A DNA stretch of 64,000 bases, taken from NCBI RefSeq assembly GCF_036711975.1, contig NC_091967.1, forward strand, positions 29,737,501 through 29,801,500. Reading direction: 5' to 3'. Numbering within the stretch: the stretch's first letter is position 1; each line of letters starts with the position of its first letter. Made by a program: the position numbers and the translations under genes. Positions 20,745 through 31,590 of the stretch are shown here, in pieces. The DNA comes from Onthophagus taurus. Lineage: Eukaryota; Arthropoda; Insecta; Coleoptera; Scarabaeidae. The notes beneath the pieces were generated by a model. That model had not been told where the DNA came from. It did no database searches and saw only the letters and a list, made by a program, of their open reading frames with translations.

Positions 20745-21378
20745 TGTAACAAACCGCATCCCACCTGTTAGACGTAAGGAATTTTTATGTAGAATTTGTA
20801 GATGTTTAGATGTTTTAGATGCTTTAGATGTTTATCGCGAATCTAGGGTTCGAGTTTTTCTTCTTGCCGCCCAGTAGCAGAGAGTGTAGAAACCTATGGC
20901 GTTGGCTCTACGGTACAGGGTAAATTTGGTTGGTTTGATATCGCTGAGTTTTGTTTCGTGCGTAGACTAGACAAGGCTCAGCGTTCTTGGGCCGTGGGAG
21001 CCATCGCGTGGGCGTGATAAGAGCGCTGGGCGGGATAGAGAGACAGGAGGGAAAGACTGGAGCCGCGGAGTCGACTGAAAAAAAAAAGAGGAGAGAGGTT
21101 TGAACGGGCGTTGAGTGAAGTTAGAAACTTTGGAAAAAGTAATTGTTTTGTTTTCAATTTATATTTTTTTGTTTCGGTTTCTGTGTTTTTGTAGTACAAA
21201 TAAAATTGTCTTAAGGAGTTATAGCGGAGTGTGAAACGTGGACGTTGGGAATGGCTAGAGTAGATTGTAAGTAATTTTAAGATTATCACGCAGTTAATTG
21301 AGTAAATCGTTTTGAAAAGTATTGTTCATTTTTAATCCAAAAATGCATTAGTTATTGTTCCCTATTTTTTTTGTAACA
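20745..21378 (+). repeat. Probable Gypsy A 3' LTR
   Basis: A purine tract AAGGTGGGAGGGA leads into TGTAACAAACCGCATCCCAC, the usual start of an LTR. An AATAAA lies near 21201 and the segment can end at ...TTGTAACA (21378), giving TG...CA. No second copy is in the window, so the right end is a guess. Confidence 0.45.
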
Positions 21379-21536
21379 AATTTAAAAGTTAGTTTCCAGT
21401 ATAAGTTTTCAAAATAATTCTCCGTTGTTTTATTGCTTTACCTGTTTTCAGAGTCATCCATAGACTGCTGTTCGTTTTTAAGCGTGCGCGATAGCAGAGT
21501 GCACGACCTCGCCTGGTAAACGGCACGAGCCGCTCC

Positions 21537-22287
21537 GTGTCCTTTACACAGAATGGTGTTGTGAGAGTAGTAAGGAAGCAATCTGATGAACATAAAATGG
21601 AGATTGAAAATATGAGGAAACAAGTAGAAGAATTAAAAGAGGTGAGAAAACAATCTGAGGAATTTAAAATGGAAATTGCAGTATTAAGAAAAGAAATTGA
21701 GGAATTAAAATCATGTAAGGCCACCATTCGTGTGGACAATTCTTTTAGTCGTAGTTTTGCTTCCGTTACAAAGAAAAGTATTAAAAATATTAAAAGCTGT
21801 GATATTAATAAAAGTGGACCAATTGTATGTATTAAATCTACCTCTATAAATAGTATAGGAGGATGATATTTTAGATTGTTTATTTAAACAGAATGAAATC
21901 ATTAGAGAAAATTATAAGGATATAAAAGATTTAGAAAAGGAAATTAAAATTAAAAGAGTTTTTAAAGGTAAAGAAAATAAATGTAGTAAACATGTAGTAG
22001 TAGAAGTTACAGGTAAATTGAGGATTATTATTAAAGATGGTTTAAATATTGGTTGGAATAGATGCAAAGTAGAAGGCCATAAATCAGATAATTGCAAAGA
22101 TGTTCAATTTTGCAAAAATTGTGGAGGACAACACGATGTTAGGAAATGCATTTCAAAAGAGAAAAAATGTATTGCATGTATTAGAAATAGGATTTCAGGA
22201 GATATAAAACATAGTTGTTTTTCTAAGGAATGTTTGTCGTTAAAGAAATTTTTTATAGAATTTAATAAGAAGATAGATTATGAATAA
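21537..22287 (+). pseudogene. R1-like LINE ORF1 with coiled coil and zinc knuckles
   Basis: The first part is a heptad-rich coiled coil (MEIENMRKQVEELKEVRKQSE). A single frameshift near 21862 leads into a basic region and three knuckle-like motifs (RCKVEGHKSDNC, FCKNCGGQHDVRKC, CIACIRNRISGDIKHSC). This is the RNA-binding Gag-like protein of R1-type LINEs. Its stop overlaps the ORF2 start by 8 nt (ATGAATAA context), suggesting reinitiation. There is no other sign of regulation. Confidence 0.7.
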
Positions 22288-22498
22288 TGAAATAATTAAT
22301 ATAAATTGTGTTCAGATTAATTTAGGAAGAGGCAAAAATTCTACATTTAATTTAATGGATTATACTTCTAGGAATAATATTCATAGAGTTTTTCTACAAG
22401 AACCTTGGGTCATTAAGGAGGAACTATATGGTATTAGTAGGAAATATAAAATTTTTAACGGTTTTCCAGTGGATAATAAACCAATACGTAGTGCTATT
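22280..22498 (+). pseudogene. R1-like LINE ORF2, start of the AP endonuclease
   Basis: The frame begins MNNEIININCVQINLGRGKN and reaches VFLQEPWV, the N-terminal endonuclease motifs with the catalytic Glu in QEPW. It is cut at codon 73 by Gypsy E, and the coding sense continues a few codons after the duplication at 27128. Confidence 0.75.
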
Positions 22499-22648
22499 TG
22501 TCATAATAAATAGTATATTTGTAACGCCATCTAGTGGTGAATTAATAGAATGATAGAGACAAGTTGTAACACAAAAAAAAAGAATAAAATACGTTATCGT
22601 TAAGAACATGTTGTTCTTTGTTCCTAAATAAAAACCCAAAATTAAACA
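22499..22648 (+). repeat. Gypsy E 5' LTR
   Basis: 150 bp, near-identical to 26978-27127. Confidence 0.9.
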
Positions 22649-22793
22649 TGGTGTCAGTTTGTGTTTAACCAATTTAACTAAAAGATAATTGTTAGTTAAA
22701 AGAAAAAAAAACGATAAATATTTAATTTGTTTTAAGAAGTTGGTGAGATTAAACGAAACATCAGGATCCTAACCTAAAAAAAAAATAAGGAAG

Positions 22794-23882
22794 GTGAGTG
22801 AAAACTGTATACTCATGATGCAAGAATTTCTAAAAGTTCAGATAGAAAACATAACTCTCTTAAACAAACAATTACAAGATATGCAGAGCCAAATAAATAG
22901 TTTAAATTCAACAAACGAAAATACAAATGTTCCTTGGCCTAAGCCATTACAGATCGACGGAAATCTTACAGAAAATTTCGAATTATTTAAAAATAATTGG
23001 GAAAATTACGAAAAAGCCACAGGAATAGATAAATGGGTAGATAAGGAAGGTCAGAAAGTTGGAATATTACTAGCAGTAATCGGAGATGCAGCTAAGGTAA
23101 AATATAATAATTTTGGATTAACGGAACAGGATAAAGGTACCGTAAAATCAGTTTTCAACAAAATGGCTGAAAAAATTTTGCTTAAAAGAAACACAATGTA
23201 TGAAAGATACAATTTCTTTCACTGCAATCAATTAGATAATGAAAGTTTTGATAATTATTTAATTAGATTATCCCGATATATAGATAATTGTGATTTTAGT
23301 AAGATAGATCCTACGACAATTAAAGATGTGATGTTAAGAGATCGTATTGCATTTGGTATTAAAGATCAAGAACTAACAAAGAAGTTTCTTAAAGATGATC
23401 CCGAGAAGTTAACTTTGGATGATGTTATTAAAGCATGTAAAATAAATGAAATCACAAATGACAGATTCAAGAGTCTAAATACAAATGAAGTTAATAAGAT
23501 TGAAAGACGAAGTCAGGAAAATGACAGAAAATGTAAATTTTGTGGTAAACAACATCCATTTAAGAAAGATGTATGTCCAGCATTAAAACATTTTTGTAAA
23601 ATTTGTAAACGTAAAGGTCATTTTGAAATATGTTGCTATCAAAAGAACAAAAAATTCAAATTCAATGATAGAAATTCAGAAAAGGGTAAAGGAAAACATA
23701 AACAAGTTAAAGAAGTTGAAGGAGAAGAGGAAGAAGAGGCAAAAGAAGAGGATTTTACAGTTTATAAAATTCAAGACAATTCTGCAATTGGTGGAAACGT
23801 GACTGCAAATTTAAATTTGAAGTTTGACAACATTTGGAAACAAGTTTCATGCATGTTGATACAGGATCAAATGTTTGTTTGA
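22794..23882 (+). pseudogene. Gypsy E Gag
   Basis: About 355 residues. The first ATG is at 22815; the upstream codons also lie in frame. The capsid-like middle is followed by knuckles CKFCGKQHPFKKDVC and CKICKRKGHFEICC and an acidic stretch. The frame ends near 23880, where a one-base shift gives HVDTGSNVCLMG, the protease active site, in the next frame with an early stop. Gag packages the element RNA. Confidence 0.75.
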
Positions 23883-24038
23883 TGGGATATGAATATTTAA
23901 TAAGATAATTTAAAAATGTAAAACCAGGTTTACGAAATTCTAATTACAAGTTGAAAGGATTTGGAGGACCAATAACGGTTAAAGGGGAAACAACAATACC
24001 TTGTCGGACCGTTATTATCTGCAAATGCTAGTAAAGTT

Positions 24039-26992
24039 TTGGGACCGGTTAAGTTTTGCAATGAAGTAATTATTCATAAACAGGAAGATAACCAGAATCT
24101 TATAAAGGATGCTGAAAACATTGTAAAGGAATATGATGATCTATTTGAAGGCTATGGAGAATTACCTGGGGAAGTTGATTTGGAAGTAGACCCGATGGTA
24201 AAACCAACAATCCAACCAGCAAGAAGAATTCCTCTAAGTTTACGTAAAGAAGTTAAAGAAGAATTGGATAAACTAGAAAAAGATGGAATTATTGTTAAAG
24301 AAGAACAAAACACAGACTGGGTGAGTAATCTTTTAGTTGTAAAGAAACAAAAAACCTTCCGTGTTTGTCTCGATCCGATTCCATTGAACAAAGCACTCAA
24401 AAGACCTCATTATCAATTCACGACAATAGACGAAGTACTGCCTGAGTTAGGTAAGGCGAAGGTATTTTCGACAGTTGATACGAAAAAAGGCTTTTGGCAA
24501 CTTAAACTTAATACAAAAAGTAGCAAATTAACGTGCTTTTGGACACCTTACGGTCGTTACAGATGGGTAAAATTACCATTTGATTTATCAACAAGTCCTG
24601 AAATATTTCAACTGAAAATGTATAATTACACATGATTTAAAAGGTGTAGAAGTTATGGCCGATGATATTTGGATTTATGGAGCAGGAGATACTATGAAAG
24701 ACGCAATAATTGATCATAATTCTAATCTTTGAAAATTGTTCGAAAGACTAAGAAAATACAACTGTATATTAAATAAGTCAAAATTGAAATTGTGTCAAAA
24801 TTCGGTAAAATTTTATGGTTATGTTTTAAGTAATTCCGGATTAAGAACTGACGACCAAAAGATTGAAGCAATTCAAAATATGCCTAAACCAGTAAATAAA
24901 GAAGATCTTTATAGGTTTTTGGGAATGGTTACATATCTTAGCAGGTTTATAAAAAATCTAAGTACAAGTTCAGCTTATTTACGAAAGCTATTACAAAATA
25001 ATCAAAAGTGGATTTGGGGAAAAAATGAAGATGAAGAATTCGAAAAGCTTAAAAAGAAAGTAGCAAATATTGAAACGTTAAAATATTACAACCCAAATGA
25101 ACCAATTGTTATGGAATGTGATTCAAGTTCATCAGGATTAGGAGTAGTTTTATTTCAAGAAAATCAAGTAGTAGCATACGCATCTAGAACACTTACAAAA
25201 GCAGAAAAAAACTATGCTATGATAGAGAAAGAACTTCTATCTGTGGTTTTTGGTTGTTTACGATTTGATCAGCTACTAGTAGGAAATCCTAAGGTGACAG
25301 TGAGGACAGACCATAAGCCATTGATAAATATTTTTCAGAAGCCACTTTTAAAAGCACCTAAAAGACTGCAACTAATGTTAATGATATTGCAAAGGTACAA
25401 TATACACTTGGTATATATTCAAGGAAAAGAAAATGTTGTGGCTGACGCTTTATCAAGAGCAACTATAAATTACAAAGACAAAGATTTTGAACAAGAAATG
25501 AATAGATTTAATATATATGAAGTTAAAGGTACAGCATATGAACATGTAACGAAAATGGTGGAAAAGATTAAATTGGTTTCTGTAGTTCATTTTACAGACG
25601 AAAGACTTAACAGCATAAAAATTGAAATGGAAAAAGATCGGTGTTTACAAAAAGTGAAACAATTCATTGTAGAGGGTTGGCCAAAATATATAAAAGACAT
25701 ACCGGATGAAATAAAAATTTATTTTAAATTTAAAGACAATTTAGCTTACCAAGACGGTTTAATAGTTTATCAAGACAGAGTGTTAATACCTCAAACGTTA
25801 AGAAAACTAATTACATTAAAATTACACATAGGACACAGCGGAGTGGAGAATAGTTTAAAATTAGCGAAACAAAACGTGTTCTGGCCTGGTATGACTCAAT
25901 CCATAATAAACGCAATAAGAGAATGTGAAGCTTGCGGAAAATATGCAAAAGCACAACAAAAATTACCAATGATGTCACATCAAATTCCAGAATATCCTTT
26001 TCAAATAATTTCTATGGACATATGTTTCGTCAAATATCAAGAAAAATCATTAAAAGTTTTAGTCATAGTAGATCATTATTCTGACTACTTCAAAATATAT
26101 TTTTTGAAAGACTTAAGTCCAAAATCAGTTATAACTAGAATAAAAGAAACATTTAGTCGATATGGAGTTCCTGAATTAGTTATATCTGACAATGGAACGC
26201 ATTTTGTTAACAAACAAATGCAGGATTTTTCAAGGGATTATGTTCAAACATTCAACGTCATCACCATATCATCAGCAAGGAAATGGTAAAGCAGAATCAG
26301 CAGTAAAAATTGCTAAAACACTGATTAAAAAGAGTGGTGAAGATATCTATTGGACATTGCTTCATTGGAGAAATACACCAAACAAAATGAATTCGAGTCC
26401 AGTTCAAAGGTTAATGTCAAGAAAAACCAGATGTAGCCTACCAGTAAAAACATCTAATTACAAACCTACTGTCATAGAAGATGTATCCGAAAAAATTGAA
26501 CTCAATAAGAAATATAATAAACTATATTATGATAAAGAAACTAGAAACTTGCCTGATTTAATAATTGGACAACCAGTGTATGTACAATTAAAACCTGATT
26601 CCGAATGGACAAAAGGAAAAATAGACGAAACATTTTCAGATAGAGCATTCATGATCGATGTGGGTGGAACATCTTATCGAAGAGACAGAATACATATAAA
26701 GGAAAGAAAAGAAGAGGAAATAAAGAAACAAATCAATGTTAATGATCAAGTATTGAATCCAACAATAGAAGAAATTGAGATACCAAAGGATCAACATTTG
26801 GATCAAACTAAAGAGCAAGAAACGAAGAATCAAGAAACCAAGAAACAAGAAGTAAAGAAGGAAGGAAAAATAAAACTAGATTTACCAAGAAACGAAGAAG
26901 AACCTACAAGAACCCGGCCGACAAGAGTTAAGAAAACGCCTGAAAAGTTTAAAGATTTTATTTTAAATAAAGGGGGATGTCATAATAAATAG
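24039..26992 (+). pseudogene. Gypsy E reverse transcriptase, RNase H and integrase in broken frames
   Basis: RT starts in the 24039-24635 frame (TFRVCLDPIPLNKAL, VFSTVDTKKGFWQL). A frameshift near 24620 precedes the catalytic box, here MADDIWIYG, and a TGA lies near 24732. From 24736 the frame holds the RT end, RNase H (MECDSSSSGLG, TDHKPL) and integrase (CEACGKYAK, MDICFVKYQ, ISDNGTHFVN). A further shift near 26260 leads to the last part with YHQQGNGKAESAVK and a Lys/Glu-rich tail. All domains are present in Gypsy order but no continuous protein can be made. Confidence 0.82.
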
Positions 26993-27127
26993 TATATTTG
27001 TAACGCCATCTAGTGGTGAATTGGTAGAATGATAGAGACAAGTTGTAACACAAAAAAAAACAATAAAATACGTTATCGTTAAGAACATGTTGTTCTTTGT
27101 TCCTAAATAAAAACCCAAAATTAAACA
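26978..27127 (+). repeat. Gypsy E 3' LTR
   Basis: 150 bp, pair of 22499-22648. Confidence 0.9.
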
Positions 27128-27149
27128 CTATTTTAATCACAGATAACAC

Positions 27150-28490
27150 AAGGGAACAAAATTAAACTTTTTTTTTTGTTGCATCGGCTTTAATGCCTGT
27201 TTTTTACTAATCGGAGGTCACTGATTGCAAATCTACCCACCTTCTTTCTTTAGCAGCTCTAGTTTTTGCGATACAGCTAGTCACGTTTAAATTTCAAATC
27301 AACCGAGCTGTTGTATAAAACAGTGTTTTGTTTAATAATGTCCGCGTCGAGAAATATCTGTCAAAACAATGCCGACAATTTTTGTAACATCTGTGGTGAA
27401 TATACATTAAAAAATTGTAGACTAAGTGTGTCGGCGTTCATAAAACAGGTGTATTTTGATTATTTTGGATTCCCGTTGGACACCCGTGACAAGTACTGGA
27501 TCCCTCATATGGTATGTAAAATATGTGTGGAGTCTTTGAGTAGTCTTTGTAGCTTCTGTTATGGATAAAATCAAGTACAACGAACACGAGTGGCTGATAT
27601 GTGTAGATCTAAAGATGGTGAATTTTCTTCTTGGACAACAAGGGGTCTATACAAAATATCCATGTTTTTTTTGTTTGTGGGACAGCAAAGCTAAGTCTGA
27701 GCACTGGGTTAGAAAAGATTGGCCTTCCAGGCAAACTATAGTTCCGGGAAAGCTGAATGTGATAAATGAACCCCTTGTGTCCAGGGATCGTATAATATTG
27801 CCACCTTTACATATCAAACTAGGGCTTATGAAACAATTTGTCAAAGCTCTAAACAAGGATGGTGAGTGTTTTAAATACATCGCTAAAAAGTTCCATAACT
27901 TGAGCACAGAGAGACTTAAAGCCGGAATTTTTGATGGTCCTCAAATAAGAAAGTTGATAAAGGATGAAAACTTTAATAGTTACATGACTGATATTGCAAA
28001 AATGCCTGGAATGAATTCGTTTGGATTGCACAAAATTTTCTGGGAAACAAAAAGCACGAAAGCTATGCGGAGCATATTGAGTTGATGTTGTTACACTTCC
28101 AGCAGCTTGGATGTAATATGAGCAAGGTACACTTCCTCCACAGTCATTTGGACCGTTTCGCTGAAGATCTTGGTGATCTGAGTGAAGAACAAGGGGAACG
28201 GTTCCATCAAGACATTCGAACTATGGAGGAACATTACCAGGGTCAATGGAATGCTCACATGATGGCAGACTATTGTTGGAGCATTAAAAACAGCCCTCGT
28301 GAACCAAGTCAAGCAAGAAAATCTTATAAAAGAAAATTTTTTGATAAGTAGTTGTTGTTTTTCTAATGAGTTTCTTAATAAAATATAGATTTTTCTTAAA
28401 AAATGCGTTTTAATTATTATATCTCAAAAATTGAAGCTGATACGAACAATCTGCCTTCAGATCTGAAATCAGCACTCAGAGAAAGTATAA
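27150..28490 (+). mobile_element. Internally deleted DNA-transposon-like insertion in the R1-like endonuclease
   Basis: LINE endonuclease coding stops near 27150 and resumes near 28500. The intervening segment holds a gene of another family. Near its ends are similar inverted motifs (CACTGATTGCAAATCT at about 27222; reverse complement GTGCTGATTTCAGATCTG at about 28475), which may be degenerate terminal repeats. The boundaries are approximate. Confidence 0.45.
27338..28351 (+). pseudogene. Transposase-like protein of an uncharacterised insect family, deleted
   Basis: The first frame (MSASRNICQ from 27338) contains a Cys pattern (FCNICGEYTLK ... MVCKICVESL). The second (27561-28085) contains LICVDLKMVNFLLGQQGVYT, a CFFCLWDSKA motif and LPPLHIKLGLMKQFVKAL. 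The third (28082-28351) has LHSHLDRFAEDLGDLSEEQG then ERFHQDIRTMEEHYQG. I recognise this pattern from repeated uncharacterised insect proteins. A D followed by C-x2-C and a late E/H-rich motif fits a DDE-type transposase, but that is inference. Between the first two frames a middle section appears deleted, and frames shift near 27560 and 28083. Confidence 0.5.
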
Positions 28491-28499
28491 TATTAGTCA

Positions 28500-30044
28500 T
28501 AATATTTCATGCAACAAAAATGCTGTTTCCTTGTGTAATAGATTAATGGCAATTGTTCATTCAGATTTAAGCGACGGTTATTTTACAGTTTTAGAAATTA
28601 AAACAATTAATTTATGTTTTTTAGCAGTATCGGTTTATGTTCCACCAGAAGAAAGACATTTAGGTGAATTTAAATCTAAATTAAGTGAATTTGAAAAAAT
28701 AATTGTTGATTTAAATTTAAAATATAATAAACCCAAAATAATTTTTTGTGTATATAGTAATAGTAAAAGTGCTAGTAGTGTGGGGTAGTGATTTTGAGGG
28801 CAGAAGAGGAAGAGACTTAGAAGATTTATTGAATAAATATAATTTGTGTGTTTTAAACAATAATGTATAACCTACTTTTTTTAATCAAAGAGGTGCTTCT
28901 AGTTTTATTGATTTTATGGTGATTACTGATAATTTTATTGGTGAAGTAATTAATTGGAATTTGGAACATGAGGAGATCCTTTCAGATCATAAATATTTTT
29001 TTTAATATTGTTTGTTCAAAGAATGATAGAATAAAGAATATTACTAGGAGATATAATATTAGCAAAGCAAATTGGGTAAAATTTGAAGAAGAATTGACTT
29101 TGGAATTAGATGGTTTTAAAGAAAGATTAAAAAATATTGTTTTTGACAAAAAAGAATTAAATGCTTTAGTTACTAATTTTAATGATAGTTTAATTAGATG
29201 TTGTGATAAGTGTTTTAGTAAAAAGAAGTGTTTTAAATAGTGGGTACCATGGTGGACCTTGGAAAATTTAATATTTATAAAAGAAAATTAGAAGAAACAA
29301 GAATGGAGAAAAATGGAGAGAATTTTGTTCCAAATGGGGGAACAAAGATCCTTGGGGTTTAGCTTATCAAGTTGTTAGAGGTAAAAGATCTACAATTAAA
29401 AATATTTCAGCAGTTAGGAAAAACAATGGTGCTTTTACATGTAATTTGGAGGAAACGTCTATGGAATTTTTGGTCAACTTTTTTCCTAAGGATAATGAGA
29501 TTGATGAAAATGATTATCATAGGATCATTAGGAATAGATATCAACTATACTCTGATGAATATGATGATTTGAATTTTCATCCTAAGGAGATAAGAAGATT
29601 ACTTCAATTACTTCTATGGATAAGAAAAAAGCACCGGGTTTGGATGGTATATCTGCTGATATTTTAGCAAAAGTTTATAATCATGATCCCGATTTAATAA
29701 ATTTATTATTTAACAAATGTCTACATTTGGGTGTTTTTCCTAAATGCTGGAAAAAGCAATTGGTAAAAATTATTCCAAAACCTGGCAAAAAACATATTGG
29801 TAATGTTAATACATACAGACCTATAAGTCTTCTTTCAGTCATAGGTAAGGGACTAGACAGTTTGATTATCAATCGTATGGTTCGTATAGAACGAACATCA
29901 CCTTAGAATTAATAATAATTTATGTGATAGACAATTTGGTTTCGTTAAAGGTAAAAGCACAATTGATGCTTGAAGTTATGTAGTTAATTTTATTGAAAAT
30001 TCAAAAAATGAAAATTATTATTGTTTAGCGATATTGTTGGATAT
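28500..30044 (+). pseudogene. R1-like LINE ORF2: endonuclease end and reverse transcriptase start
   Basis: The segment resumes with NISCNKNAVSLCNRLMAIVH and FLAVSVYVPPEERH. After a break near 28787 it continues with SDFEGRRGRDLEDLLNKYNL and SSFIDFMVIT (endonuclease end). Linker pieces follow, then RT: KKAPGLDGISADILAK, KQLVKIIPKPGK, NTYRPISLLSVIGKGLD and RQFGFVKGKSTIDA. Frames break near 29240, 29600 and 29900, and TGA replaces a sense codon after STIDA. It ends at LLDISD (30044), just at the first catalytic Asp of RT. Confidence 0.72.
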
Positions 30045-30512
30045 TTCTGACTTTCATCCAGACTTGGAATTTCTCACCCCCCAGACAATGACCCCGAAAA
30101 TGTTCCACAGTGCTATTACTCAAAATTCCCAGAAATATGTAATTTAAATAAAAATCTAACAGGTGTAAATGTAATTGAAAAATTAAAAACCGTATTTGCA
30201 AGACCGGTATACCAACATTGGTGATAAAAAAAAATTCCGAACTTCAAAAGTTTTGCAAAAGACAGGAATTTTATTGGTATAACATCACCTCATCATCAAT
30301 AATCTAACGGCTTGGTGGAACGACATATACAAACAATAAAAAGAATTCTGAAAAAATGTATTGAAAATAACGAAGACATTCATTTAGCATTACTGAGTTT
30401 GAGAAACACTAAAGTCTATGGAACTTATTCACCGTCTCAAATGTTAATGTCCAGATACATAAGAGACAATTTACTGTATAAAGAGAGTTTGTTCCGACCT
30501 CGTGTAATAAAC

Positions 30513-30524
30513 AAAATAATAATA
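30513..30524 (+). repeat. 12-bp direct repeat flanking insertion 1, copy 1
   Basis: AAAATAATAATA, repeated at 30837-30848. The sequence is simple, so chance is possible, but its length matches the duplications of two other short insertions. Confidence 0.5.
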
Positions 30525-30836
30525 ATATTCACTTGGTTATTTCTTTCTATCTCAATTTTAATATAATTGAAATAAAACTATGTGTATGTTTTAATTTTCA
30601 GCTCTACCGGTTTTGATCGTTACAGTCAATCATCCTCAGGAGCAACGTCATTAAACTTATTTTTAAAAAACATATTTGTTTGTTATTTAAGCTGTTATCT
30701 TCTTGATTACTTAATTGTTCTCTTCTTTGTTACCTTGTTATTAATTCAATAATATTCGATATGCTTTCCTTGCACCACAATGCGCCATGTGTGATGCGCC
30801 ATCTATAAATACACATAGTTTTATTTCAATTATATT
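30525..30836 (-). mobile_element. Short insertion 1 (312 bp) with hammerhead-like motif
   Basis: This interrupts the Gypsy remnant. It carries a perfect 32-bp inverted repeat (30556-30587 and 30809-30840, TTTTAATATAATTGAAATAA ...) and a hammerhead-like core on the minus strand. It is noncoding. The pattern resembles the noncoding ends of Penelope-like elements or small retrozyme copies; that is inference. Confidence 0.55.
30601..30643 (-). ncRNA. Hammerhead-ribozyme-like motif, degenerate
   Basis: Minus strand: GCTC|CTGAGGA|T|GATTG-loop-CGATC|AAAA|C-CG-G|TA|GAGC. Stem I is GCTC/GAGC, stem II GATTG/CGATC, stem III a single C-G beyond the A-U pair, as in Penelope-type hammerheads. The expected GAAA is AAAA (the G12 position is A), which should reduce or abolish cleavage. 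Confidence 0.55.
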
Positions 30837-31144
30837 AAAATAATAATAGATAATAATAATCAGAAAATGGGACAAGAATACTATAACAAAAAAGTGGTTA
30901 GTTTGAGAAAAAATTTATATAAGAATGAAATAGTGTGTATTAGGATAGACCAGCGTGTATATGGAAAGAGGGTAGAATTGAAGAACAAATTAGAAGCAGA
31001 ACCTTTCTTATTGAAAAAGAGGATGGAGGTAGTTTGATTAGAAATCAGTTATATTTAAAAACTAGATATGACAATAACGAACTTGCTGTCTGTCAAACAC
31101 CTTTGATTTAGCGATCTGGGATTCCAGTTTCATCGTAGTGTGGA

Positions 31145-31590
31145 TAATGAAATAAAAAGTAAGTTTTACGATGATGATTGTTTATTTTATTTGTTTCGGT
31201 GCGATAATTGTTTCGACCAAGAAGGTCTTCTTTTCTTAGGCACGACTAAAAATTATGAAAATTCTAATTTATGAGGTGTACATTTAAGAAAAGAACGCAA
31301 GGTATATTTACCGTCAAAAGAGAGATTAGATGTTGAGACGGAGAATTAAAGTTGAATGAAGTTTTGTAAACCAATTACTGATTCAACTTTAATTCTCCGT
31401 CTCAACATCTAATCTTTCTTTTGACGGTAAATATACCTTGCGTTCTTTTCTTAAATATACACCTCATAAATTAGAATTTTCATAATTTTTAGTCGTGCCT
31501 AAGAAGAAGACCTTCTTGGTCGAAACAATTGTCGCACCGAAACAAATAAAATAAACAATCATCATCGTAAAACTTACTTTTTATTTCATT
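31145..31590. repeat. Large inverted repeat, arms about 210 bp
   Basis: Arm 1 is 31145-31357, arm 2 is 31381-31590, and they are more than 90 percent complementary by eye. The transcript would form a long hairpin. Confidence 0.85.
31495..31537 (+). ncRNA. Hammerhead-ribozyme-like motif in arm 2
   Basis: GTGC|CTAAGAAGAA|GACC-TTCTT-GGTC|GAAA|C-AATT-G|TC|GCAC. Stem I GTGC/GCAC, stem II GACC/GGTC, the GAAA box, a two-pair stem III and a GTC cleavage triplet are all present. The CTGANGA box is degenerate (CTAAGAA). Arm 1 carries the same motif reversed near 31199-31243. Confidence 0.55.

Larger units (their letters stand above)
4745..21378 (+). mobile_element. Gypsy A: 5'-truncated, env-bearing LTR retrotransposon holding three insertions
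   Basis: Only the 3' part is present: end of integrase, pol tail, env, polypurine tract and a probable 3' LTR. Three elements landed in it: a LINE (4972-6186), a Gypsy on the other strand (6698-12258) and a BEL on the other strand (12561-18491). Each is bracketed by a target-site duplication, and the pol tail resumes in frame across the second insertion (TAT|GAT at 6697/12263). Gypsy A is therefore older than all three. The left boundary near 4745 is approximate; the 5' LTR, gag, protease and RT are absent. Confidence 0.7.
22499..27127 (+). mobile_element. Gypsy E: LTR retrotransposon with 150-bp LTRs
   Basis: The element spans 4629 bp. LTRs are at 22499-22648 and 26978-27127, starting TGTCATAATAAATAG and ending AAAATTAAACA. 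The duplication CTATT is at 22494-22498 and 27128-27132. A primer-site-like TGGTGTCAG follows the 5' LTR and a purine tract AAATAAAGGGGGA precedes the 3' LTR. The LTRs differ at about 3 of 150 positions. Gag and pol have at least four frame breaks. Confidence 0.88.
21379..30044 (+). mobile_element. R1-like LINE split by two insertions
   Basis: ORF1 (21537-22287) and ORF2 (from 22280) are overlapping LINE genes with R1-type features. Gypsy E (22499-27127) and a deleted DNA transposon (about 27150-28490) interrupt the endonuclease. The RT then runs to about 30044, where it stops abruptly at the first catalytic motif (LLDISD) and an unrelated Gypsy fragment begins. Several frameshifts and stops make it inactive. 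The left boundary is uncertain. Confidence 0.7.
31107..31590 (+). mobile_element. Short insertion 2 (484 bp): inverted duplication with hammerhead-like motifs
   Basis: Flanked by the 12-bp direct repeat AAACACCTTTGA (31095-31106 and 31591-31602). It consists of a 38-bp lead and two inverted arms of about 210 bp (31145-31357 and 31381-31590) around a 23-nt centre. Each arm holds one hammerhead-like motif in opposite orientation. The arms differ by a few substitutions and small indels. It is noncoding. Confidence 0.72.
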
